NCBI RefSeq assembly: GCF_036346615.1
Contig: NZ_CP107836.1
Coordinates: 6,882,001 to 6,946,000, forward strand
Origin: Streptomyces sp. NBC_00523
GTDB lineage: Bacteria > Actinomycetota > Actinomycetes > Streptomycetales > Streptomycetaceae
DNA length: 64,000 nucleotides
Direction: 5' to 3'
Part shown: piece after piece, positions 34,471-42,601 of the stretch
Numbering within the stretch: the stretch's first letter is position 1
Layout: every line of letters starts with the position of its first letter
Notes under the pieces: generated by a model
What the model was told of the DNA's origin: nothing
Seen by the model: the letters and a program-made list of their open reading frames with translations, nothing else
Database searches by the model: none
Position numbers and translations under genes: made by a program

Positions 34471-35717
34471 TCTGCGAGTCGTGCGGGACTAGGAACGAAC
34501 CGGGGCGCGAGTTCTGCGTGTCGTGCGAGGCGTTTCTGGCGTGGGAGGAGGGGGACGAGCCCGCGCCCCCGCAGCCCGGTCCACCGGGGACGACGCCGTC
34601 GCCGCCCGTGCAGCCACCCGCCGTGGCTCCCGAGCCGGGACGGGGCGCCGCGCCCCCGACCCCCGCGGCTCCGGCGCCCCGGACCCCCGCGCCCTCGCCG
34701 TCCACGCCTCAGGCCCCCGCACCGCCGGACTCGGCGCCCTCAACCCCCGTAACCCCACCGCACCCACCCCATGCGGTGAACCCCCTCCCCGCCATCCCGC
34801 CGCAACGCCCGCCGAACCCCGCGTTCCGCGCCCAGGACCCGGACCGCCCGGGCCCGTCACCCCGTACGCCGTCCGGCGCCGCACCCCGCCGCCCCGGCGA
34901 CCGGCCGGATGTGCCGCCCGGCCCCTCGGCCTGGACGCCCGACGCGTCCGCGCCCGAGCCGCCCGCCGTACCGGTCGGGGGCGCGCCCGTCCGGTGCCCC
35001 GGCTGCGGCACCGAGAACGCCCCCGACCGCACCCTGTGCGTCCGGTGCGCCCTGCTCCTCGACCCCGGAGCCCCGCCGGAGGCACGCCCGCCCTGGTGGC
35101 GCCGCCTCTTCCGCCGGGGCCCGGCGCGGGGCCACGAGGCCGGGGCGCGTCCGCGACGCCGCCGACGGGGGCCGAGGCTCGGGATCCCCCTCGCGCTGCT
35201 CCTGGTCCTGGTGGGGGTGTGGTTCGCGCTGCCCCACCTGTCCGGGCTGCTGGGCCTCGCCAAGGAGGAGACCGGCGCGCCGGAGTCGATGCCGCCCTCC
35301 GCGTGCCACGCGTCGAGCGCGGCTCCCGGGCATGCCGCGGCCGCCGCCGTGGACGGCTTCAACAACCGGTACTGGGCGCCCAAGGCCACCGGCGCCGGGG
35401 CGGGGGAGTTCCTGGAGTGCACCTTCGACGCGCCGGTCCGGCTGCGGAAGATGGTGGTGTTCCCCGGCACCTCGACGCGCGCGGACGAGTACCTGACGCA
35501 GGCCCGGCCGTCCAGGCTCATCGCCGAACTGACCGCGGAGGACGGCACCAAGAGCACGAAGACGATCCGGCTCGCCGATCAGGCGGGCCAGCAGACCTTC
35601 GACGTACGGGGCTCGCAGACCGTCCGCATCCGGCTCACGGTCGACTCCGCGTACGGCACCGGCAAGGGGCGCCGGGTGGCGGTCGCCGAGGTCGAGTTCT
35701 TCGGCCACCGCTCCTGA
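34467..35717 (+). CDS. CisA-like membrane protein with two zinc ribbons and discoidin-type domain
   Basis: The 416-residue protein has two similar zinc ribbons: C3/C6/C17/C20 and C177/C180/C191/C194. They are separated by a ~150-residue proline-rich linker. After a strongly basic stretch (RRLFRRG, RRRRRG) a single transmembrane helix lies at ~238-258 (LGIPLALLLVLVGVWFALPH). The outer C-terminus resembles a galactose-binding/discoidin fold (AAVDGFNNRYWAPKAT, ARPSRLIAELTAEDG). The N-in topology agrees with the positive charges. In Streptomyces, a membrane protein of this design (CisA) is reported to bring the cytoplasmic CIS to the membrane; the similarity here is judged from architecture. It is the last gene of the structural operon. 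Confidence 0.85.
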   Translation: MICESCGTRNEPGREFCVSCEAFLAWEEGDEPAPPQPGPPGTTPSPPVQPPAVAPEPGRGAAPPTPAAPAPRTPAPSPSTPQAPAPPDSAPSTPVTPPHPPHAVNPLPAIPPQRPPNPAFRAQDPDRPGPSPRTPSGAAPRRPGDRPDVPPGPSAWTPDASAPEPPAVPVGGAPVRCPGCGTENAPDRTLCVRCALLLDPGAPPEARPPWWRRLFRRGPARGHEAGARPRRRRRGPRLGIPLALLLVLVGVWFALPHLSGLLGLAKEETGAPESMPPSACHASSAAPGHAAAAAVDGFNNRYWAPKATGAGAGEFLECTFDAPVRLRKMVVFPGTSTRADEYLTQARPSRLIAELTAEDGTKSTKTIRLADQAGQQTFDVRGSQTVRIRLTVDSAYGTGKGRRVAVAEVEFFGHRS

Positions 35718-35781
35718 CACCACAGCGCAGGGTGCGCGCCCCGCTTGCGACGGAGGGAGGGGGACGGCAGGGTTCGGTGCT

Positions 35782-36234
35782 GTGCCCACTCTCCTGATCG
35801 TGCATCACACGCCCTCGCCGAACTGCCAGGCCCTCTTCGAGGCCGTCGTCTCCGGAGCGACGACGGACGAGATCGAGGGCCTACGCGTCGTACGGCGCGC
35901 CGCGCTCGCCGCGACGGCGTCCGACGTCCTCGAAGCGGACGGGCTGCTCCTCGGCACCCCGGCGAACCTCGGCTACATGTCCGGGGCGCTCAAGCACTTC
36001 TTCGACCAGATCTACTACCCGTGCCTCGACACCACCCAGGGCCGCCCCTTCGGCTACTACGTGCACGGCGGCAACGACGTCACGGGCGCCGTGCGCGGCA
36101 TCGAGACGATCGCCACCGGCCTCGGCTGGCGCCGCGCGGCGGAGGCCGTGAAGGTGACGGGCGAGCCGAGCAGGGCCGACACCGAGGCGTGCTGGGAGCT
36201 GGGCGCCGTACTGGCGGCGGGCCTGACCGAATAA
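35782..36234 (+). CDS. Flavodoxin-like / NAD(P)H-dependent FMN reductase family protein
   Basis: The 150-residue protein has the flavodoxin fold: LLIVHHTPSPNCQALFEAVV forms the FMN phosphate loop, and LLLGTPANLGYMSGALKHFFD and YYVHGGNDV follow as isoalloxazine contacts. It is likely an oxidoreductase of unknown substrate. It lies alone between the CIS operon and the MoxR module. The start is a GTG at 35782; the spacing to the purine-rich stretch upstream is long. Confidence 0.85.
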   Translation: MPTLLIVHHTPSPNCQALFEAVVSGATTDEIEGLRVVRRAALAATASDVLEADGLLLGTPANLGYMSGALKHFFDQIYYPCLDTTQGRPFGYYVHGGNDVTGAVRGIETIATGLGWRRAAEAVKVTGEPSRADTEACWELGAVLAAGLTE

Positions 36235-36274
36235 GGGCTGCGCGACCCGCCTCCGGAAGCTACGCTGTGCCGCG

Positions 36275-36331
36275 ATGACGACTCACTCTCTCCAAAGATT
36301 GGGGGCCCCGTCCGCGCAAGGTGAGTGCTGA
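36275..36331 (+). CDS. Possible 18-codon upstream ORF (leaderless) at the MoxR module
   Basis: The short frame starts MTTHSLQRLG and its TGA overlaps the ATG of the next gene by one base. Its first 12 bases (ATGACGACTCAC) repeat almost exactly at the next gene's start (ATGACCACTCAC), which suggests a small duplication. A -10-like TACGCT lies about 8 bases before the ATG, so translation could begin on a leaderless transcript. A chance frame is possible. Confidence 0.35.
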   Translation: MTTHSLQRLGAPSAQGEC

Positions 36332-37701
36332 TGACCACTCACCGGCCCGACGAGGATCCCTTCCTGTCCTTCTGGCTGCGCGTGCGCGAGTTCGCCGTGC
36401 CGCCCTCCATGATCGAAACCGCCACCGCCCGGCGTCGTACCGGCGACTGGGCCGGTGCGTGCGCCGCCGCCGGTGTCGACGTCGACTTCACGCCCCGGGC
36501 CCTGGCCCGCACGTACGGGCGGGAACTCGCCGCCCGCGTACGCGCCGACCTGCGCCACCTGGCACCGGACCTGCTGCGCTGGCACATGCCGAGGATCGCC
36601 CCACGCGGCCTGCTGCGCCCCGGGCTGACGATCGCGCTCGCGCGGTACGACTCCGAGCCGCGCCCCGGAACCGCCCGTGCCCCGGCCCCCGTGCACCTGG
36701 TGGCCAGGACACCCCCGGCGTGGGCGGACGCCGGGCAGCGGATCAGCCTCGGCCTCTGGGACGGCACCGGCCCCGGGACCGTACGCCTGCATCCGCACCC
36801 CTACCCCAGCCGACGGTTCCGGCTCGACCTGCACCGCCACCTGTGGGACGCGCGCCACGCCGCCGACCTGCGGGTCCGTGCGGAAGGGGAAGGCGGCGGG
36901 GACTCGGAAATCCTCGGCCAGCTGCCACCGGGGCGTCGCTGCGCCGCAGGGCGCTGGGCGGCGGAGGCCGCGCTGCTGCTCGATGCCGAGGGCCGCACCT
37001 CGGGCCCCGTCACCGTACGGCTGGGCGGGCGGCACCGGCTGCTGCTGCACGCGACCGCGGAAGGCCGTCTGCGGCTCGCGGACGCCCGGACGGCCGCCGC
37101 CCGTACCCCGCTGGTGCTGCCCGACGCGGCCACCTGGGCGCTGCCCGACCTCGAACTCCTGCGCTCCGGCGCGATCGAGGCCGACCGGCTGCACCCCCTC
37201 GTCGCGGCCGCGCTCGCAGCCGGGCACGCGCCGGCCGGACCGCCCCCGGCCCCGGCAGGCGCCGGGCACCCGCGCGTCGTGGACTGCCGGGGCGCCCCGC
37301 ACCGGATCGGCCTGGTCGACGGGGTGCTCTCCGCCCTGGACCACGACCCGGCCGAGGTCCGGCGCGAGGAACTGCTGGTCGCCCTGACCGGGACCCCGCT
37401 GCCGTGCCTCAGGGCCATCGATGAGGCCCACCGCCGCCCGGACTGCCTCACCGGGGTACGGGAGCGGCTCGACCACGGCGACATCGCGGGCGCCCTTGCC
37501 GTCGTCGAAGGTCTCCTCGGCCCCGGCGCACAGCTCCGGGACGGCCCGCTGCGCGACGAACTGGAGACGGCGGCGCTCCGCCGGATCACCTACGGGCTCT
37601 ACCGGGCCGACCTCATCGAACCCGGCCCGAGTACCTGCCACCCCGTAACCCCGCCCGCCCCCGCACGCCGCACGCGCCCGCGCCGGGCGGGGGCGCGCTG
37701 A
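36331..37701 (+). CDS. Unknown protein of the MoxR-VWA module
   Basis: The 456-residue protein has no family I recognise. It begins THRPDEDPFLSFWLRVREFAVP; the middle has beta-rich segments (GPVTVRLGGRHRLLLHATAEG) and the C-terminal third is helical with CLRAIDEAHRRP and GDIAGALAVVEGLLG. No membrane segment or signal peptide is present. The ATG at 36331 has AAGG 8 bp upstream and was preferred over the GTG at 36325. It is followed by MoxR and VWA genes in the same direction with a 53-bp gap, so it may be a client or partner of that chaperone-like machine (inference). Confidence 0.7.
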   Translation: MTTHRPDEDPFLSFWLRVREFAVPPSMIETATARRRTGDWAGACAAAGVDVDFTPRALARTYGRELAARVRADLRHLAPDLLRWHMPRIAPRGLLRPGLTIALARYDSEPRPGTARAPAPVHLVARTPPAWADAGQRISLGLWDGTGPGTVRLHPHPYPSRRFRLDLHRHLWDARHAADLRVRAEGEGGGDSEILGQLPPGRRCAAGRWAAEAALLLDAEGRTSGPVTVRLGGRHRLLLHATAEGRLRLADARTAAARTPLVLPDAATWALPDLELLRSGAIEADRLHPLVAAALAAGHAPAGPPPAPAGAGHPRVVDCRGAPHRIGLVDGVLSALDHDPAEVRREELLVALTGTPLPCLRAIDEAHRRPDCLTGVRERLDHGDIAGALAVVEGLLGPGAQLRDGPLRDELETAALRRITYGLYRADLIEPGPSTCHPVTPPAPARRTRPRRAGAR

Positions 37702-37754
37702 CGGGTGCGCCCGCACCCCGCACCGGTCCACCACGACTCACAAGGTGATGACAC

Positions 37755-38996
37755 ATGCCCGTAAGCACCCTTTCCGCCCTGCCCACGGCCTCCCAGCTCG
37801 ACATCGCCGGGGCGCTGACCACCCTGCTGCGCGACACGACGACCGAGGCGCGCCCCGACACCCAACTGGAAGCCCTGACGCTGGCCGTCGCCGCCGACCT
37901 GCCCGTGCTTCTGTGGGGCGAGCCGGGCATCGGCAAGACCGCCGCCCTCACCCAGCTCGCCGACGACCTCGGGCTGCCCCTCACCACGGTCATCGCCAGC
38001 GTGCACGAGCCGTCCGACTTCTCCGGGCTGCCCGTCGTCGGTGACGACCCGGCGGAACAGGGCGTCCCCATGGCACCGCCGGACTGGGCCGTGCGGCTGG
38101 TCCGGGCCGGGCACGGACTGCTCTTCCTGGACGAACTGTCCACGGCCCCGCCCGCCGTGCAGGCCGCCCTCCTCCGCCTCGTACTCGAACGGCGTGTCGG
38201 TGCGCTCCAACTGCCGCCCGGAGTACGGATCGTGGCCGCCGCCAACCCCCGTTCGTCGGCGGCCGACGGCTGGGAGCTGAGCCCGCCGCTCGCCAACCGG
38301 TTCGTCCACCTCCAGTGGACCCACGACCAGGACGTCGTCGTACGCGGTCTCGGCGGGACCTGGCCCCGGGCGACCCTGCCCCGGCTCCGGCCCGAACGCC
38401 TCGGCGAGGCCGTCGACTTCGCCCGTCGCGCGGTGTGCGGACTCCTCGCGGCCCGTCCCGCGCTCGTCCATCGGCTGCCCAGCGGCGAGACCCGCAGGGG
38501 CGGCCCCTGGCCGTCGCCCCGGAGCTGGGACATGACCCTCACCCTGATCGCCTTCGCCACCGCCGCCGGAGTCTCCCGCGATGTGCTCTCGCTGCTCGTC
38601 CGGGGCACGGTCGGGGACGGTCCGGGGCTCGAACTCCTCGCGGCCGTCGACCGTTTGGACCTCCCCGACCCGGAGACGCTCCTGGCCGACCCGGCGGCCG
38701 CCGTGCTGCCCGAGCGGGGGGATCTGCGGCAGGCGGTGCTCGACGGGGTGGTCGCGGCGGTGCGCAATCGCCTCGACCGGTCGCGCTGGGACGCCGCCTG
38801 GACGCTGCTGGTGCGCGCGGTCGAGACCGGGGCGCCGGACCTGGTCGTCGTCCCGGCGACGACCCTCGCCGCGCTCAGGCGGGAGGAGTGGGACGTGCCC
38901 CCGTCGATCGAGGCGCTGACGGGAGTCGTGTCGGTGTCACGCCGCGCCGAGGACGCGGCGGCCCGGGCCGCCGTGGCGACGAAGGGCCGCCGGTGA
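37755..38996 (+). CDS. MoxR-type AAA+ ATPase
   Basis: The 413-residue protein has Walker A GEPGIGKT at 55-62, Walker B LLFLDELST at 122-130, sensor-1 IVAAANPRSS and a conserved DFSGLP loop typical of MoxR ATPases. They act as chaperones with VWA-domain partners in cofactor insertion, stress response and some immunity systems. A good AAGG site precedes the ATG, and its stop overlaps the GTG of the VWA gene (GTGA). Confidence 0.92.
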   Translation: MPVSTLSALPTASQLDIAGALTTLLRDTTTEARPDTQLEALTLAVAADLPVLLWGEPGIGKTAALTQLADDLGLPLTTVIASVHEPSDFSGLPVVGDDPAEQGVPMAPPDWAVRLVRAGHGLLFLDELSTAPPAVQAALLRLVLERRVGALQLPPGVRIVAAANPRSSAADGWELSPPLANRFVHLQWTHDQDVVVRGLGGTWPRATLPRLRPERLGEAVDFARRAVCGLLAARPALVHRLPSGETRRGGPWPSPRSWDMTLTLIAFATAAGVSRDVLSLLVRGTVGDGPGLELLAAVDRLDLPDPETLLADPAAAVLPERGDLRQAVLDGVVAAVRNRLDRSRWDAAWTLLVRAVETGAPDLVVVPATTLAALRREEWDVPPSIEALTGVVSVSRRAEDAAARAAVATKGRR

Positions 38997-40222
38997 CCGG
39001 GGGCGAGCTGGACCGCGACAAGCTCTTCGCGGCCCGGTTGCAGGCCGTCAGGGCCCGCCCGTTCCTGGCGACGGCGCTGTTCGCCCTCCACGTGGTCGAG
39101 TCGCGGCGCGTCCCGACGATGGCCGTCGACCGCTACTGGCGGTGCTACGTGTCGCCGTGGTTCGTGGACCGCACACCGGTGGAGGAGCTCGCCGGGGCGT
39201 GGGTGCACGAGGTGTCGCACCTGCTGCGCGACCACCACGGGCGCGGCGACCGGTTCGCGCGCCAGGAGGGGCTGACCGGGCCCGGGGAGCGGTTGCGGAT
39301 GAACATCGCGGCCGACTGCGAGATCAACGACGACGTGTACGGGGACGGGCTGGCCGCCCCCGAGGGCGCCGTGTGGCCCGGGACGCTGGGGCTCCCCGAG
39401 GGAAAGCTGATGGAGGAGTACCTGCGCCTGTTCCGGCTCGGGTCCCGTACGCAGGACTTCGCCTGGCTGGACTGCGGCAGCGGCTCCGACGGGCTCGACC
39501 GGGAGTGGGACCTCGGACCCGACGGCGCGCACGGGCTCAGCGAGCAGGAACGCGACGCGGTGCGCTTCCGGGTCGCCCAGGGCATCACCGGCCGCCCGGG
39601 CCATGCGCCGAGGGCGTGGAAACGGTGGGCGGAGGAGGCGTTCCACCCGCCCCAGGCCTGGCGCGACCTGCTGGGAGCCGCCGTCCGGTCGGCCGTGTCC
39701 GGCCCCGGTGCGGGCGACGACTACTCGTACGGGCGTCCTTCGCGGCGCTCGGCCGGGCTGCCCGGGGTGATCCTGCCGAGCCTGCGGCGCAGACCACCGC
39801 GCGTCTCCGTGGTCATTGACACCTCGGGCTCGGTCAGCGATGCCGAGCTGGGCAGCGCGCTGCTTGAAGTGTCCGCGATTACCCGTGCAGTGGGCGGCCG
39901 CCGGGACCTGGTCTCGGTCCTGTCCTGCGACGCGGCCGCCCGGGTCGTGCACCCGCTGTGCCGCGCGGAGGGCATCCCGCTCGTGGGCGGCGGCGGAACC
40001 GATCTGCGTACGGGCTTCGCAAGGGCGCTGCGGACGCACCCCCGGCCCGATGTCGTCGTGGCCCTGACCGACGGCCAGACCCCGTGGCCCTCGGACCGGC
40101 CCGCGTGCCGGACGGTGGTGGGCCTCTTCGACCGGCCGGACCGGGGCTCCTGGGTCGAGGACGACCCCGACTACGTACCGGACTCGCCGCCCGCGTGGGC
40201 GCGCGTCGTCAACATCGGCTAG
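38993..40222 (+). CDS. DUF2201-type putative metallopeptidase with VWA domain
   Basis: The 409-residue protein has two parts. The N-terminal half has an HExxH site, HEVSH at 72-76, followed by ADCEINDDV, typical of the DUF2201 N-terminal metallopeptidase-like domain. The C-terminal half (~275-409) is a VWA-like domain with VVIDTSGSVSD (a complete DxSxS) and a later GGGTDLRTGF threonine site. Such MoxR/VWA pairs work as one machine. It ends 4 bp into the convergent TetR gene, and the two stops share a CTAG palindrome. Confidence 0.92.
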   Translation: MTGGELDRDKLFAARLQAVRARPFLATALFALHVVESRRVPTMAVDRYWRCYVSPWFVDRTPVEELAGAWVHEVSHLLRDHHGRGDRFARQEGLTGPGERLRMNIAADCEINDDVYGDGLAAPEGAVWPGTLGLPEGKLMEEYLRLFRLGSRTQDFAWLDCGSGSDGLDREWDLGPDGAHGLSEQERDAVRFRVAQGITGRPGHAPRAWKRWAEEAFHPPQAWRDLLGAAVRSAVSGPGAGDDYSYGRPSRRSAGLPGVILPSLRRRPPRVSVVIDTSGSVSDAELGSALLEVSAITRAVGGRRDLVSVLSCDAAARVVHPLCRAEGIPLVGGGGTDLRTGFARALRTHPRPDVVVALTDGQTPWPSDRPACRTVVGLFDRPDRGSWVEDDPDYVPDSPPAWARVVNIG

Positions 40223-40836
40223 TCGGCAGCCCGTTGATCCGGGTGACGGGTCATGCGTTCGACACCCGGCGTCCCCGCCCGCAGCCCGTCCGTCACCAGG
40301 TCGAAGAGGCGGGCGGCGCGGGGCTGCCAGTCGCTGTGCGGGTCCAGTTGCCACAGGCCCGCTATGGCGAGGAGGAAGTCGTCCGGGGTCACCCCGGCGC
40401 GTAGCGTGCCCGCCGCCTCGTTCGCCGCCAGCAGGAGCGCGATCGCCTCGGTCACCGGACCGTGGCCGACCTGCGCCAGGCTGCCGTGCCCGCTGGTCGC
40501 CGCGCGCAGGGCGTCCGCGAGGCCCGCCTTCGCCATGGCGTACCGGGCGAGGCGGTCCAGCCACTCGCGCAGGGCGCGGTCGGCCGGGCGGTCGGCGAGC
40601 AGCTGGGCCGCCGCGTCGGCGACCTGCCGCATCTCGTACCGGTACACCTCAAGGACCAGCGCCTCGCGGTGCGGGAAGTTGCGGTAGAACGTGCCCTGGC
40701 CGACGCCGGCCTTCCGCGCGATCACGCTCACCGGGGTGTCCGCGGCCCGGGTCAGCTCGGCGAGCGCGACCGCCAGGATGCGTTCGCGGTTGCGCTGCGC
40801 GTCCGGGCGCGTGGGCGTGCTCCTCGCGTCCCGCAC
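40219..40836 (-). CDS. TetR-family repressor
   Basis: The 205-residue protein starts at GTG 40836, preceded by GGGAGGGGGG. The helix-turn-helix is RERILAVALAELTR..DTPVSVIARKAGVGQGTFYRNFPHREAL. The ligand-binding domain is of the SbtR/TetR_C type. It is divergent from a molybdenum dehydrogenase operon, and two identical-core palindromes between the genes are the likely operators, so it probably controls both itself and that operon in response to a substrate. Confidence 0.92.
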   Translation of the reverse strand: MRDARSTPTRPDAQRNRERILAVALAELTRAADTPVSVIARKAGVGQGTFYRNFPHREALVLEVYRYEMRQVADAAAQLLADRPADRALREWLDRLARYAMAKAGLADALRAATSGHGSLAQVGHGPVTEAIALLLAANEAAGTLRAGVTPDDFLLAIAGLWQLDPHSDWQPRAARLFDLVTDGLRAGTPGVERMTRHPDQRAAD

Positions 40837-40879
40837 CCTTCCCCCCTCCCGAGCCGCGGCCGGGGACGGCCTTGCTCGC

Positions 40880-40893
40880 CGGACAGCTGTCCG
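40880..40893. promoter_or_regulatory. TetR operator half of pair, CGGACAGCTGTCCG
   Basis: A perfect 14-bp palindrome in the divergent region. It shares the GGACAGCTGTCC core with the longer site 32 bp away (center to center, about three helical turns). Confidence 0.65.
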
Positions 40894-40908
40894 TTAGGTT
40901 CGACAACC

Positions 40909-40928
40909 AAGCGGACAGCTGTCCGCTT
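40909..40928. promoter_or_regulatory. TetR operator, 20-bp palindrome
   Basis: A perfect 20-bp palindrome AAGCGGACAGCTGTCCGCTT between the TetR and dehydrogenase genes. Its position and symmetry are those of a TetR operator. Confidence 0.75.
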
Positions 40929-41072
40929 GTCTCCACCGCAGCGCCGGATCAGGCCACTTGACCGACCGGCTTCCGTCGGCCCCCCACCCGCACGCCGCGC
41001 TCTCCGCCTCCCGCACCGGCCGCTCGCCGTCGGGTGCGGAGCGCTCGAAGCACCTGCGAAAGAAGGCTGATC

Positions 41073-41612
41073 ATGGCCCCATCGACGTCCAGCGCCGTCA
41101 CCCTGCGCGTCAACGGCGAAAAATACACGCTGACCGTCGACCACCGCACCACCCTCCTCGACGCGCTGCGCGAGCGGCTCGACCTGACCGGTACCAAGAA
41201 GGGGTGCGACCAGGGCCAGTGCGGCGCCTGTACGGTGCTGCTCGACGGCCGCAGGGCCGTGGCCTGCCTCCAGCTCGCGGTGGCGGCCGAAGGGCGCGAG
41301 ATCACCACCATCGAGGGCGTCGCGGACGGCGACCGCCTGCACCCCGTGCAGCAGGCGTTCCTGGACCTCGACGGCTACCAGTGCGGCTACTGCACCCCGG
41401 GCCAGATCTGCTCCGCCCTCGCGGTCATCGAGGAGCACGCCGCCGGCTGGCCCAGCGCCGTCACCGAGGACGTGCGGGCCGGGGCGCCCGCGCTCACCGC
41501 CGACGAGATCCGTGAGCGCATGAGCGGCAACCTCTGCCGCTGCGGGGCGTACGCACAGATCGTGCAGGCGGTCGCCCGCGCTGCCGACCAGGCCAAGGAG
41601 GCGGTCGCATGA
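41073..41612 (+). CDS. 2Fe-2S subunit of xanthine oxidase-family aldehyde dehydrogenase (PaoA-like)
   Basis: The 179-residue protein has two [2Fe-2S] centres. The plant-type ligands are GCDQGQCGACTVLLDG and AVACL; the second set is CGYCTPGQIC and CRCGAY. It passes electrons from the molybdenum site to the FAD subunit. The ATG at 41073 has AGAAGG upstream; the frame is open further but lacks family sequence. No Tat signal is seen, so a cytoplasmic enzyme is likely. It overlaps the FAD subunit gene by 4 bp. Confidence 0.95.
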   Translation: MAPSTSSAVTLRVNGEKYTLTVDHRTTLLDALRERLDLTGTKKGCDQGQCGACTVLLDGRRAVACLQLAVAAEGREITTIEGVADGDRLHPVQQAFLDLDGYQCGYCTPGQICSALAVIEEHAAGWPSAVTEDVRAGAPALTADEIRERMSGNLCRCGAYAQIVQAVARAADQAKEAVA

Positions 41613-42601
41613 GGGAGTTCGGCTACGAACGAGCCCATGACGTCGCCGGAGCGGTGGCCCTCCTCGGCACCGACCCCGGCGCCCGGCTCCTCGGCGGCGG
41701 CACCAACCTGGTCGACCTGATGAAGGCGGGCGTGGAGCGCCCCAGCCTCCTCATCGACGTACGGGAACTCCCTCTGGACGAGGTCCGGTTCAGCCCCGAG
41801 GACGGCCTGCGCATCGGTGCCACCGTCACCAACAGCGACCTGGCGGCCCACCCCGAGGTACGGCGTCACTATCCGGCCCTGTCCCAGGCGCTGCTCGCCG
41901 GGGCGTCCGGGCAGCTGCGCAACATGGCCACCGTCGGCGGCAACCTCCTCCAGCGCACCCGCTGCGGCTACTTCGCCGACCTCGCCAAACCCTGCAACAA
42001 ACGGGCCCCCGGCACCGGCTGCCCCGCCCGCGCGGGCGACCACCGCAACCACGCCATCCTCGGCGCGTCGGAGCACTGCGTCGCCACGCACCCCTCCGAC
42101 ATGGCGGTCGCGCTCGCGGCGTTCGACGCGGTCGTCTCGTACGAAACGGCCGACGGACCGGGCGACTTGCCGGTCGAGGAGTTCTACCTTCCGGTGGGCG
42201 ACACCCCGCACATCGAGACCGCGCTCCCCGCCGGAGCCGTGATCACCGGCGTCACGCTGCCGCCCGCCCCGGCCGCCGCGCACTCCCGCTACCGCAAGGT
42301 GCGCGAGCGTGCCTCGTACGCCTTCGCGATCGGCTCGGTCGCCGCCGCCCTCGACGTACGCGACGGAGTCGTCCGCGACGTCCGCCTCGCGTTCGGGGCC
42401 GTCGCCTCCCGGCCGTGGCGGGCCCGCATCGCCGAACGGGCACTGACCGGCGGCCCGGCCGACGGGACCGCGTTCGCCGCGGCGGCCGAGGCCGAACTGG
42501 CCGCCGCCCGGCCGCTGCCCGAGAACGGCTACAAGGTGACGCTGATGCGCAACCTCGTCGTCGCCGAGCTCACCCGACTCACCGAGGAGGCCGCCCGATG
42601 A
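41609..42601 (+). CDS. FAD-binding subunit (PaoB-like)
   Basis: The 330-residue protein has the FAD domain motif LLGGGTNLVDLMKAGVERP and QLRNMATVGGNLLQRTRC. The cysteine set in RCGYFADLAKPCNKRAPGTGCPA and SEHCVA matches the extra [4Fe-4S] cluster of PaoB/YagS-type subunits. It transfers electrons to an acceptor. It is coupled to both neighbours by ATGA overlaps. Confidence 0.94.
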   Translation: MREFGYERAHDVAGAVALLGTDPGARLLGGGTNLVDLMKAGVERPSLLIDVRELPLDEVRFSPEDGLRIGATVTNSDLAAHPEVRRHYPALSQALLAGASGQLRNMATVGGNLLQRTRCGYFADLAKPCNKRAPGTGCPARAGDHRNHAILGASEHCVATHPSDMAVALAAFDAVVSYETADGPGDLPVEEFYLPVGDTPHIETALPAGAVITGVTLPPAPAAAHSRYRKVRERASYAFAIGSVAAALDVRDGVVRDVRLAFGAVASRPWRARIAERALTGGPADGTAFAAAAEAELAAARPLPENGYKVTLMRNLVVAELTRLTEEAAR

